A stretch of 64,000 bases of DNA. Origin: Micropterix aruncella (lineage: Eukaryota > Arthropoda > Insecta > Lepidoptera > Micropterigidae). The notes under the pieces are model-generated. The model worked only from the letters and a program-made list of their open reading frames with translations. It made no database searches and had not been told where the DNA came from. The position numbers were made by a program, and so were the translations under genes. The stretch covers positions 18,169,046 through 18,233,045 of the forward strand of contig OX155951.1 of assembly GCA_944548615.1 (NCBI GenBank), in the 5' to 3' direction. Shown one piece after another: positions 49,241 to 61,571 of this stretch (its first letter is position 1; each line of letters opens with the position of its first letter).

Positions 49241-49374
49241 TTCTAATCGTATCGATATTTCCGTGTTTATCTCAACAACAAAAAAATGCGCATTCGCAAC
49301 ACTTTCCCTAACCGTTGGTTGGCCGGGAAAGTAAAATCAAATAATTTCGATTGCTTCGTTGCGGATTGTAGCGT

Positions 49375-49720
49375 TTCGCGTCCTATGAAATGCTAAGTAA
49401 AATGAGGGTATGTAGCAATGCAATGGGTGAATTTTTAGAATGGCTTAATGCAATGCGATGGGTAAAGGTGAATGGCTTTGAATTTTTAGGATGCACCTTC
49501 GAAGTTTGGCGCGCGCTCGGCGCTATTATGCAGCGGCCGTCTGGGAAATCACATTTCTTGGGAGGCGCCAAACGCCACAAGCGCCAGACGCCATCGCGCG
49601 AGCGCACAGGCATGCCAACGCCAATCTCGCCCAGATCGGCCCGCAAATGAGCTTATTTTTCAACCGCGACGTGCGAGCTCGCGCACCCAATTTACTGGAA
49701 CGGGCGCGGGTGCGTCTCAT
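49375..49720 (+). repeat. dispersed repeat R6, copy 2
   Basis: Direct relative of 48060-48380, with an extra AT-richer segment near its start holding repeated AATGCAATG-GATGG words. Confidence 0.8.
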
Positions 49721-50215
49721 AGGTCGTATAATAAATAATTTCAGTACATTTGGTAGTTGTATTTTTAACGTACAGAAATCTTTGCATAACCTATTTCTTT
49801 TCCATGCTTTGTACAAATTCTGGTATTATCTACCAACAATTAAAATTTTGCGTAGATAATCAAGTCTGCTGAAGATTTATATTGTTTTATGTGACACTAT
49901 TACTTTCCCTCTTTTTAATTATTCTTATTTTTAGTAATTTTTAAGCTTTTTATACGTGATTTGAATTTTTCACTTCAGTTCATTCATTTTCGTATTGAAC
50001 GTGATTATTAAATTAATTAGGATTGTTATTATTTTATTTTATTTTTTAAACTTATTCACATATTGGTAGTGGTGAATATATGTTTATGGATCGTTTGCCC
50101 AAGCACAAGCTTTGCTTAATTAGGCGACATCGGATAGTGGGCATCATTCAATAATTGAATTATTTTCTTGCTAAGGATTAAGTGATTTAGTTATATGACA
50201 TTTTATTTGATGTTC
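49721..50215. other. AT-rich intergenic DNA
   Basis: Nothing is recognised. Confidence 0.5.
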
Positions 50216-50217
50216 TA

Positions 50218-50933
50218 TACAGGATGTTTGGTAGATAAACCGTATTTTTTTGTGGGATTGGTAAGTGATTTGCTAGCTTTTACGCATAGAGCAGAGCGTA
50301 TGTCCTAATTGTCACAGTTTTTTTTTAGTTTTTTTTATTAACCGAAATGTATATGGTTATCATATCTTTTTTGTTTATACTAGTTTTAGCACGAAATAAC
50401 TTGCTTTGTACTCTGCGATGTCTTTTTATTTTAAATAAATTATTATTTTATACAAATAATTTCAAGAAAATTACGTATGACCTTCCAAAATCTGAAAAAT
50501 GTGTAGTGTTTGAAAATTGACAATTTCTAAATTCATTATTAAAGAAAACTAAAGGTTATTTTCAAAAAAGCTTTATTTTAAGAAGTTTTTTAGTTTATAC
50601 CCTTACCAATGGTATGCTACATGTCATAGAAAATATTCAGTATTTGGTAAAAATAGGAGATAATTATTTGTCAGGGCTGAACACCCACATAATTAAACCA
50701 ATTAAAAATGCAGTCAACGCATGCATTAAAGAATACATCAAAATTATTTTGTTATAATACTACCAAAAACAAAAAAAGTTATGATGACTTAAACGCAAAA
50801 TTTCGGGTAATAAAAGAAATAAACCCAATAAAAACATACCGTGTTTTTTAGGACATAGGGTCTATACGTAAAAGCTAGCAAATGACCCTCATCTACCAAA
50901 AAAAAGTGTCAGTTTGTCTGCCAAACACCTGTA
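50218..50933. mobile_element. DNA transposon remnant with about 95-bp inverted ends and TA duplication
   Basis: Left end TACAGGATGTTTGGTAGA and right end, reversed, TACAGGTGTTTGGCAGACAA. Inside both ends are TTTGCTAGCTTTTACG and TATGTCCTAA. TA lies on both sides (50216-50217 and 50934-50935). The core has no transposase frame. Superfamily not certain. Confidence 0.75.
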
Positions 50934-50935
50934 TA

Positions 50936-53785
<2,850 letters not shown>

Positions 53786-53796
53786 AGATTTTCGGC

Positions 53797-54350
53797 TTTT
53801 GTAGATTATTTTTTACAACCATTTGTTAAAAATCTAAGTTCTCATATTAAAGACAGCTATCATTTTATTGATATTTTTAAAAAATACTGTAATTCCAAAG
53901 TCAGGTGGCCTATTGTTTGTTACTATTGACGCCACATCTCTGTATACTAATATTCCACATAATTTAGGATTGGAAGCCATTTCTCATTTTCTCGATGATA
54001 GACCTCATCCTCAAATACCGTCTACAGATTTTCTTTGCAAATTAGCCGAATTTGTCTTGACGTGTAATGCTTTTACTTTTGAAGATGAATTTTATCTTCA
54101 AATTAAAGGAACTGCTATGGGCACTCGAATGGCACCTTCGTATGCTAACCTTTTCATGGGATTATTAGAGCAAAATTTTCTTAAAACACAAAATTTAAAA
54201 CCCATTTTATGGTATAGGTTTATTGACGACATAATAATGATTTGGCCACACGGACAAGTTACGTTAACAACCTTTCTTGAAGACCTAAATAATTTTGGAC
54301 CTTTAAATTTCACTCATACAGTTTCTAAATCGCAAATTACTTTCTTAGAT
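53797..54350 (+). pseudogene. PLE copy 3, reverse transcriptase part (upstream of the Gypsy insertion)
   Basis: Reads VDYFLQPFVKNLSSHIKDSY, HFIDI, then after a one-base insertion in a T-run near 53874-53879 continues LKNTVIPKSGG, LLFVTIDATSLYTNIPH (RT motif A with the catalytic Asp), TFEDEFYLQIKGTAMGTRMA (the G-AMG-P fingers/palm motif), WYRFIDDIIMIW (the YxDD-box equivalent, here FIDD) and KSQITFLD. This is the PLE reverse transcriptase from just before motif A to the thumb; the N-terminal part is missing at the head-to-head junction with copy 2. The frame is then cut by the Gypsy-type element and resumes at 62614 (next codon DVDL). Family knowledge: PLE RTs are related to telomerase and prime at the nicked target. 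Confidence 0.85.
54347..54350. other. target site duplication AGAT, left
   Basis: Matches 62614-62617. The PLE frame on the two sides becomes continuous when one AGAT is counted once, which fixes both the element ends and the duplication length at 4 bp. Confidence 0.9.
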
Positions 54351-55392
54351 TATAACTGCAACGTTAGTATGTAACGCCAGGTTAGACCTGATTATACCTA
54401 ATCGTGGAATAACCACGAACAGAAATCGAGTGCAGGAAGGATAAATTAATGCCAAAGCAAATACACATCAAAAAACTAAATTTCAAAAAATATTGGACGC
54501 CACAGCTTTTTATAGGTTAAAGCTGAAACTAAAAAAAAAAACCAGAACTCGATACAAAAAAATTAAGCACAAGATTTAACAGGGTGGGTAAGTCTCACAG
54601 GTTTGTCACTGGTTTAGCCCGTAGGTAGCAATTCTTCCTTCAGCTGTAAAAAAAAGAAATGAGAACACGTTGCTTCTTTTCAGAGTTCTTTAATCCGCTT
54701 CTCCGCGGGCACAGCAAAACGAAGAAGGTGCAAGGCACACGATGTATAAATCACTTCACAGCACAGCAGTATATGGATATCTTCTAAAAGTTGACAGTAG
54801 GTAGGTCCGGAATTTGAATCTCCGATCTCCAAAAAAAATGCTCCGAGAAGCAGGCCGCCACGCTACGGCAGTTGAGGCTTTGCAGGTGGATTAAAGATAA
54901 TTCGTATAAAAATAATAGAGGTGCTCGCCCGCCCGTCAGAAAAGAACTACATGAATTGAAAAACTGCGCCGCGCTATACTCGTTGGCAGCGACGCCGATC
55001 CTCAGCCCCTCTTACGCCTGCGCTTCCAAACTCCAAAACCACAAAAGAATGCCATTTTTGATAGGCGCAAAACTGTACGACCCCGAAAGAACAGTCATCT
55101 TTTGACGTTTCCGCCTAAACCAACGAGAATAGAGACGTCATTGCCGTAACCGTAGCGTTCGACACCTTCTTAAACGTCAGAAAACGGTTTTTACGACTTT
55201 TACAGTCGACTTTTAAGTCAAGTTGTGACTTAATTACGACGTTACGAAAATGAAGCAGAAAACGTCGGAAAAATAGTAGAGACGCCAGAAAACGTGTGCA
55301 AATGACACCGAAACATGTAATTACCTGGATCTGCACACGGAAAAGCATGAATCGCGAAAGAAATGTCACAAAAAAAAGCAGTTTTTGTTACA
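54351..55392 (-). repeat. 3' LTR of the Gypsy-type element (1042 bp)
   Basis: Same length as 61572-62613 and no differences were noticed. In element orientation it starts TGTAAC and ends GTTATA, a near-inverted pair (GTTACA would be exact). Short open frames of 77 and 84 codons repeat identically in both LTRs and are not believed to be genes. Confidence 0.95.
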
Positions 55393-55403
55393 GCCCCCCT
55401 TCC
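55393..55403 (-). promoter_or_regulatory. polypurine tract
   Basis: GGAAGGGGGGC on the minus strand lies directly against the 3' LTR start (TGTAAC), the position where plus-strand DNA synthesis is primed in LTR elements. Confidence 0.85.
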
Positions 55404-56166
55404 AAAAAGAAATCGGAAGAGCCAACGAACGATTTCAAATGAATCGTCCCGATTCTAGCTCCACTCTCAAGGGTTAACAAAAACGCCACAACGTCTATAA
55501 CAGTGTATAAGACAGGAAAAAAAATATACTCTTCTAAACCAAATGACCAAGCTACCTTCAATAAGGGTAAACAAGTCTACAAAAACATACAAATAAATAA
55601 ACAAAATCTTCCCGTTAACTAAAGTGGAAACCCTGGTAGGTAAGTTCTGCAGAGGTCAACTGCCATTTGAAAACTCTCCACTTTCCCGTAGAGAACACAA
55701 AACTACTTCAACAACAAAACTACTGCTTACCATGGAAGCACAAAGCCCATGTAAAAGAAAAACCACAAAACCTGGTGTCCTAAACAACCGTAATAAACCA
55801 CCCCTCCTACTGAAGGAACACCAACAACGTCCAATAATCAAACCAAATACTGGCTGTGGACAAAAGAAACCGATGACTATATTGTTAGACCACGACAGAA
55901 CTAATACCTCCTCCGGTATTTGAAAAATGTCCAATACTACCTTTCATACCATCACCTTGCATACTTCCCTCTCATGACATAAATTCAATCTACAGTGTTG
56001 CTAGACAGGTTTACTAGCAAGACTGATCTCAAACGAAATGATTTCAGTGATAGTAACCACTCGGTACTACACCTTTGTAAGGAACACATTTTTAAAGTCG
56101 ATCTAGTCGAACTCATAAAGACAGCTTTCCGAAGAATGTTAACGAGAGACATAAAAATTACACAAA
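55404..56166 (-). other. pol-to-LTR interval, no env
   Basis: About 760 bp between the intended end of pol and the polypurine tract. No open frame with a signal peptide, furin-like site or membrane anchor is seen, so this is not an env-bearing errantivirus, or env has been lost without trace. Confidence 0.7.
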
Positions 56167-56334
56167 TTACTTAGACCCTTTAGGATTTAATTTGAAATCC
56201 TTAATATGCCAAGAGCCAATATTCTTTCCCTGAGCATTAACCAACTCGTATACCAGAGCCGACAGTTTCTTGACTATCCGACATTTTTCATAACGTGGGG
56301 CAAACTTTGAAATAAAATAATTCCCCGCATTGCT

Positions 56335-59271
56335 CTAGAAGTACGTTTTCTTGTAAACCGTATCGCCCACCTCAAACTCCGCAGGACGGTGTTTACGGTC
56401 ATAATACGTTTTATTGTGAGCATGCGCATTATCAAGCTTCTTCCTCACGGTATGAAAAACGCCGGAAAGTTCGCTCAGATCTTGAGCGTAGGACAAACGA
56501 CTGCCAAAAAGGACCTCAGCTTGGGACTCAGGAGATTGAGTATAAAACGAACCGTCTAAGATAGGTTCTCGACCATGAACCAAGAAGAAAGGACTGAAAC
56601 CCGTAGCCTCCGAAACGGCCGAATTGATCGCCATCTGAATGGCAGAAAGGTGGAGGTCCCAAGAGCGATGGTCGTTTTTTACAGACAACGCCAACGCCGT
56701 GACAACTCCTCGATTCTGCCTCTCAGCTGGATTGACCTGAGGGCAATACTTCGGATTAAGGTAAACCTTAGGTATCCGATACTTGGACATTAGTTCGGTA
56801 AACTCCTTTCCAATAAATTGTTTTCCGTTGTCGGAAATAACATACTGAGGGACACCAAAACGCAGGAAAACCTCATGCTCCATGATACGACTCACGATTT
56901 TGCTAGTAGCCCTCTTTAAAGGGAAAAGCAAACAGTATTTACTGAAACAACAAGTAACTACTAGTATGTGAATATTCCGATCTCTCGTCATCGGATAGGG
57001 ACCCAACAAATCGACGGAGACCATCTGGAAAGGGAAAGAACAAGACTTTGGATTGCCTAACTGACCCAAAGGAGAAATATTTGGGTGTTTATACTGTTGG
57101 CAAGTTTCACATTGGGAAATGAATTTGACCACATCTCTGTGCAAATTCGGCCAAAAATAGCGCATTGCTAGGCGACGATGAGTTTTAAAAACCCCAAAAT
57201 GCAAAGACAGATCGGACGCATGGTTATCGTGTATAAGCTTCTCTCGGAGAGGTAAGGGTACCACTAACTTCCAGTCATAAGCGCTGGTGAGCTGGTACTT
57301 TCCCTTCGTGTAGCGATACAACTCTGCATCCTTAATCTGGTAATTAGGGTAAGCGGCAGGGTTATTAGATACCGCTTGGAACAAATCGTTGTACCAAGGA
57401 TCGGCGACCACAGAAACAGATGAAACGGGCAGCAAACGCGATAACGCATCAGGAACCACATTTTCGACGCCTTTCTTATGGACGATCTCAAAGTCAAAGG
57501 CGGACAGCCGAATACCCCATCTGGCCAAACGGCCAGTTGGGTTCTTCAGACTCAAAAACCACAGAAGACTGGCATGATCCGTGAAGATTTTGACTTTGGG
57601 GCCGCCCTCTAAGTAGCCGCGAAAATGCTCGATTGCATGAATCACGCTTAGGGCCTCCCGTTCGGTAGCAGAGTATCGCGTTTCAGCGGGTAAGAGAGTC
57701 CTACTCGTGAAAGCGATGGGATGTTCTACGCCATCCACTGTCTGGGTAAGTACGCCGCCTAAACCGTACAACGATGCGTCGCAGTGTAACGCAAATGGCT
57801 TTGTATAGTCCGGACAAGCTAGTATCGGACTAGAAATTAGAGCTGACTTCAATTTTTGAAAGGCCTCTTCCGCTTCTGGTGACCACGAAAATGCGGGGGC
57901 ACCTTTGCGGGTACTGGTCAAACGTGACAGAGGAGCAGCAATACAGGAGAAATTTCGGATAAACCGACGATACCAACCGGCCATCCCAAGGAAAGTTTTA
58001 ACCAACTTAGGCGAACTAGGAGTCGGAAAGTCTAATATACATTGTACCTTTTCGGGATCGGTATGTAGACCATGAGAGTCTACTACATACCCTAGGTACT
58101 TAAGTTCTCGACGAAAAAATTGACACTTTTTGAAATTAATCGTTAGGTTCGCATAAACGAGACGATCTAACACTCGGTTTAACAATGAAATATGCTCTTC
58201 GAAAGTTGAAGAGACAATAACGATATCATCTAGGTAACAAAATACTTTGTTATCGAACGACGGGTCGAACAACTGATCAGCGAGCCGTTGCATGCAGGCA
58301 GGCGAATTGCGCATGCCGAACGGACAGACTTGCATAGCAAAGAAACCACGTCCAGGAACCGTAAAACTGCACTTTTCCTGAGAGGCCGGATCTAAGGGGA
58401 TTTGCCAAAAGGCGGCCGACAAGTCGATGGAAGACAAGTAGTTAGCGTCTCGTAAACTGTCCAGGATGGTAGTAATTCTCGGAAGAGGGTACGCATCCGG
58501 CTTCGTTATCGAGTTGAGCTTCCTACTATCCAGACAAAATCTTAAAGTCCCATCGGACTTCGGAACAAAAATTGTTGGGTTATTCCAACCCCCTTTGCTA
58601 GGTTTAATAACTCCTAACTCTAGCATACGATCAACTTCCTCATTTAACAATGCTAAACGAGCGGGAGACATGGGATAATACCGCTGTTTCACCGGTGGAT
58701 GATTACCCGTGTCGATAACCTGTGATATTAAATTAGTTCGACCAAGACCCTTAACGTCTGTCGAAACTTTTTGAAAACCATCGATCATTTTGTTTGCTAA
58801 GGACTGCTGATTCTCAGTCAGAGAAGCGAAAGGATGCAAAACCCTCACTTCGCTGACTGAATGCCAACTAACATCACTATCCTCAAACCTAACGAACTTC
58901 ACAATTTCCGGAGCCAAATCAAATTGTCGGACAAAGTCCATGCCTAATATAAGAGAAGTGCCAATATCCGGAGCCACAACCGCTCGGATCACTTGACAAC
59001 GATTATTAAATTTGAAAGGCAAAGACATATAACCGATCGTCCTAACCGTACTAGAATTTGCGGTGCTTAAAGTCCAAGACGAAGTCTTGTGCAGGGTATA
59101 CCCGATCTCAATTAAATGTCGATGTGAGTCGGCACCCAAAATTGTGACGCTCGAACCAGTGTCAAGCAAGCCACAAACCGCAATATCACCCAACGCAACA
59201 TCTAAAAATGGACGACGGTTGTCTTTTTCCTTTTCGAACAAGGCAGAGACAGAGTGAACAAACGCATTCAC
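56335..59271 (-). CDS. pol: Gypsy-type Pol: protease, reverse transcriptase, RNase H, integrase (prematurely stopped)
   Basis: Makes cDNA from element RNA and inserts it in the genome. Over 978 codons: aspartic protease LLDTGSS (Asp 37); RT with SIDLSAAFWQIP (Asp 283) and YLDD (346-349); RNase H with HCDAS (Asp 498), TEREAL and FTDHASL (Asp 565); integrase zinc motif (His about 681-691, Cys 721 and 724), then Asp 754, Asp 814 and Glu 850, spacing D-59-D-35-E. All these catalytic residues are present. The first codon here is GTG and is not a likely start: pol lies in the -1 frame of gag and should be made as Gag-Pol by frameshifting at 59289-59295. The frame hits UAG at 56337-56335, but the same frame stays open for 55 more codons to UAA at 56169-56167, with an integrase C-terminal (GPY/F-like) flavour, so the tail is cut off by a nonsense mutation. 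Confidence 0.93.
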   Translation of the reverse strand: MNAFVHSVSALFEKEKDNRRPFLDVALGDIAVCGLLDTGSSVTILGADSHRHLIEIGYTLHKTSSWTLSTANSSTVRTIGYMSLPFKFNNRCQVIRAVVAPDIGTSLILGMDFVRQFDLAPEIVKFVRFEDSDVSWHSVSEVRVLHPFASLTENQQSLANKMIDGFQKVSTDVKGLGRTNLISQVIDTGNHPPVKQRYYPMSPARLALLNEEVDRMLELGVIKPSKGGWNNPTIFVPKSDGTLRFCLDSRKLNSITKPDAYPLPRITTILDSLRDANYLSSIDLSAAFWQIPLDPASQEKCSFTVPGRGFFAMQVCPFGMRNSPACMQRLADQLFDPSFDNKVFCYLDDIVIVSSTFEEHISLLNRVLDRLVYANLTINFKKCQFFRRELKYLGYVVDSHGLHTDPEKVQCILDFPTPSSPKLVKTFLGMAGWYRRFIRNFSCIAAPLSRLTSTRKGAPAFSWSPEAEEAFQKLKSALISSPILACPDYTKPFALHCDASLYGLGGVLTQTVDGVEHPIAFTSRTLLPAETRYSATEREALSVIHAIEHFRGYLEGGPKVKIFTDHASLLWFLSLKNPTGRLARWGIRLSAFDFEIVHKKGVENVVPDALSRLLPVSSVSVVADPWYNDLFQAVSNNPAAYPNYQIKDAELYRYTKGKYQLTSAYDWKLVVPLPLREKLIHDNHASDLSLHFGVFKTHRRLAMRYFWPNLHRDVVKFISQCETCQQYKHPNISPLGQLGNPKSCSFPFQMVSVDLLGPYPMTRDRNIHILVVTCCFSKYCLLFPLKRATSKIVSRIMEHEVFLRFGVPQYVISDNGKQFIGKEFTELMSKYRIPKVYLNPKYCPQVNPAERQNRGVVTALALSVKNDHRSWDLHLSAIQMAINSAVSEATGFSPFFLVHGREPILDGSFYTQSPESQAEVLFGSRLSYAQDLSELSGVFHTVRKKLDNAHAHNKTYYDRKHRPAEFEVGDTVYKKTYF

Positions 59272-59295
59272 TCTGTCTCGGTTCTCGAGTTTTTT
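59246..59295 (-). promoter_or_regulatory. -1 ribosomal frameshift signal for Gag-Pol
   Basis: On the minus strand the heptamer A AAA AAC (59295-59289) is in the gag frame as tcA AAA AAC. A 9-nt spacer (59288-59280) follows, then a perfect 13-bp hairpin: GAGACAGAGTGAA (59279-59267), 8-nt loop, TTCACTCTGTCTC (59258-59246). Slipping back one base enters the pol frame (CTC GAG ...). The gag stop UGA (59270-59268) lies inside the first arm. This matches the classic retroviral design. Confidence 0.9.
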
Positions 59296-60827
59296 GAATC
59301 GGCCGAAGTAGAATTGGGAGAATTATTTCCTTTGGAACAATCCGGACAAGTTGTCACGGTAAAATTAAATTTACCGCAACGGTAACAGTACTTGGAGTGC
59401 CCGTGATGTGAACCCCTCTGGTAACCACTATACGCTCCTCGAGGACCACCCGCATTATGCGGTTTGCCTCGGGAGTAACCACCTCGGTGAAAACCACCCC
59501 GATTGCTCGAACCTCTATGGGATTCTTGAGTACGAGTGGATAAAGAATCAACAGCGGACACTGTGCACTGATGAAGATGTTCCTCAAGAGGAACGTCCGT
59601 ACCATTATTACCGGAACCAGTACAATCGACAGAGTGAACTGCTCTAGACGCAGAAGGCTTGGCTTTTGAAAGTGCCTGCAGGTTAGCATTATACTCATTT
59701 ATAGCCACATGCGTGAGTTCCTGCTGTTTCCCCACATGAAGCAGTTCTTGTATGGAATGAACAGGGATGTACGCGAAACATTGTTGCAGGTAAGGTTTTA
59801 AATTGGGTACTAGGATTGTCAGCTGCTCCGCCTCCGGCAAGGGCCTGGATAATTTATTAAAATAGCCCAATACTTCAGTAATAAAAAGATGAAGAGGTTC
59901 ATCCGGTCTCTGAATTCGAGCGCGAGCCCGTTTCAACATATCGCGGTCGAAGGTTTGACTGCCAAAATTTTGGCGAAGTTCTTTGGCCAACTGTGGCCAA
60001 TTGTCAATCCTGGAAGCAACCGTCCTATACCAAGCGAGCGCGTGATGTTGAAACAACTCGCACGCCGATTTCAGCAACCGTGCATCAGAAATATTTCGTG
60101 CCAAACGATTTTCCTCAAGGCGTTCCAGGAATTCTACGACGCATGACTTTCCATCAAACACAAACCCTAAACTCAAAGGCCTTAACACCTGTTCATTAGT
60201 AAAATCATACGGCCTGCTGACAGCGACCGGATTCCTAACAAAAACCTCGGGTTCGGAAACCGAATTACCCGCATTAGGTACACTCGAAACATTTGGAACG
60301 GCTAACGGAACAAAAAGATTATTTGATGAAACCGATGTCACCCCTAAAGGATGTACCGGCACAGGCACCTCTACCTGTACAGAAGTAGACGGCAGTAAAT
60401 TTGGACTAGGAGCTCTCACAATATCTGAACACTCCTCCAGCACCTTCACGATCTCTAAAATCTCCGCCTGAAGACGTTCAAACGAAGCTGTCGGTACAAC
60501 CCCAGACATTATACGTGATACTCTATAAAAAAGATGCGTTGTTTTTGTACAAACGCGTTTAAACAAAGGTCGAGTATTGTTCTCTACCAAATCCTCAACA
60601 AATTCTTGGAGACACAAGAGTCGAATGGAACATTCGTTAAACTCTTGCTCGGGATCCAGATCCGTCGACGTGATTGAATCTGCCGGAAACTGTTTAAGCA
60701 GCGAACTAAACTGTCGGCGCATCGACTCCACAAGCGTCGGGGTAACCTCCCGAATTTTGAATTCGTAATCCAATTCTTTTTTAACTAAGTGTGAGGCAGA
60801 ATAATACACAAGCACGGGGGAAGCCAT
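59268..60827 (-). CDS. gag: Gypsy-type Gag (capsid/nucleocapsid)
   Basis: A 519-codon frame with a good ATG start (MASPVLVYYSAS). Gag forms the particle that packages element RNA in the cytoplasm. A Ser/Pro/Val-rich linker near residues 160-205 precedes a retrotransposon-gag (capsid-like) region at about 220-370, including FDGKSCVVEFLERLEE, ACELFQHHALAWYRTV and LLHVGKQQE. An Arg/Gly/His-rich basic stretch (about 440-478) leads to the nucleocapsid motif from 481, CYRCGKFNFTVTTCPDC. That motif keeps three Cys of the CX2CX4HX4C knuckle, but the His position is Phe. The frame ends with UGA just past the frameshift site. No internal breaks are seen, so this gene looks intact. Confidence 0.92.
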   Translation of the reverse strand: MASPVLVYYSASHLVKKELDYEFKIREVTPTLVESMRRQFSSLLKQFPADSITSTDLDPEQEFNECSIRLLCLQEFVEDLVENNTRPLFKRVCTKTTHLFYRVSRIMSGVVPTASFERLQAEILEIVKVLEECSDIVRAPSPNLLPSTSVQVEVPVPVHPLGVTSVSSNNLFVPLAVPNVSSVPNAGNSVSEPEVFVRNPVAVSRPYDFTNEQVLRPLSLGFVFDGKSCVVEFLERLEENRLARNISDARLLKSACELFQHHALAWYRTVASRIDNWPQLAKELRQNFGSQTFDRDMLKRARARIQRPDEPLHLFITEVLGYFNKLSRPLPEAEQLTILVPNLKPYLQQCFAYIPVHSIQELLHVGKQQELTHVAINEYNANLQALSKAKPSASRAVHSVDCTGSGNNGTDVPLEEHLHQCTVSAVDSLSTRTQESHRGSSNRGGFHRGGYSRGKPHNAGGPRGAYSGYQRGSHHGHSKYCYRCGKFNFTVTTCPDCSKGNNSPNSTSADSKNSRTETE

Positions 60828-61550
60828 CTCAACTACTTGCGTATTAAAAATATAAACAAGCAGAAAATTTAAAAGTTTTAAAAAAAATTTTTTTTTTTTA
60901 AAAAAAAAACTAAAAAATTATTCACAAAAAAATAATTCACCAAAAAAAAATTTTTATTTATGGTAAAAAAATCAAATATAAAAAATTGTTCTGCTCAATA
61001 AAAAAACAAAAAAAAAACGAAAAACGAAATATTTTTTTTTTAAATAAAAAATAAATTTAGAAAATAAATAACTAGAACGATCTGACCTCAACGATTGCTG
61101 ACGAGCACCTCTATTCACCTGACACCTTTAACCAATGGAGCGGAGTATTCAATCCTCGGACCTGAGATTTACAAAAAAAAACAATTTAATAAACAGTCTA
61201 TAACAATCTTCGAACACGGCAAGCCTCTATCTTGCTGACGAGGCTATTTCCCGACAACCGTGTCGGATTACAAATTAAAAACAAAAAATTACAAAGAAAA
61301 CCGCTATACTGTACCTCGAGCTACTGTACAATGATACTAGATATTATATACAATATCTTTAAAAAACTATGTGAAAAAGAAACGGCAAGTCTGTATACAA
61401 TAGAACTTTTTCGCGGTAACCGCTTAAAATGTTAAATTCAAGTTACAAGAAATGTTACAGGTTAAACATTAAAGAAAACATTTAAGTAAACGCAGACGTG
61501 TCTCAAAAACTAAAGAAAGAATTACTACTTAGGCTAAAACCAGTTCTAAG
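60828..61550 (-). other. leader (5' untranslated region) of the Gypsy-type element
   Basis: About 720 bp between the primer binding site and gag, with long A and T homopolymers next to the gag start (60870-61050). No upstream gene is supported. Confidence 0.75.
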
Positions 61551-61568
61551 GCCCCACGTTGGGCGCCA
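61551..61568 (-). promoter_or_regulatory. primer binding site for tRNA-Lys
   Basis: TGGCGCCCAACGTGGGGC on the minus strand, 3 nt downstream of the 5' LTR. It is complementary over 18 nt to the 3' end of the animal tRNA-Lys that ends GCCCCACGUUGGGCGCCA, from established knowledge of retroelement primers. Confidence 0.92.
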
Positions 61569-61571
61569 GTT

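Noticed and set aside
54872..55369. Small proteins in the LTR (77 and 84 codons; same in 62093-62590)
   Set aside because: Identical only because the LTRs are identical; no motif.
55404..56166. env gene
   Set aside because: No long open frame and no signal or anchor segment.
59269..59271. GTG as the start codon of pol
   Set aside because: Eukaryotic elements do not usually start there and a strong -1 frameshift signal lies just upstream.
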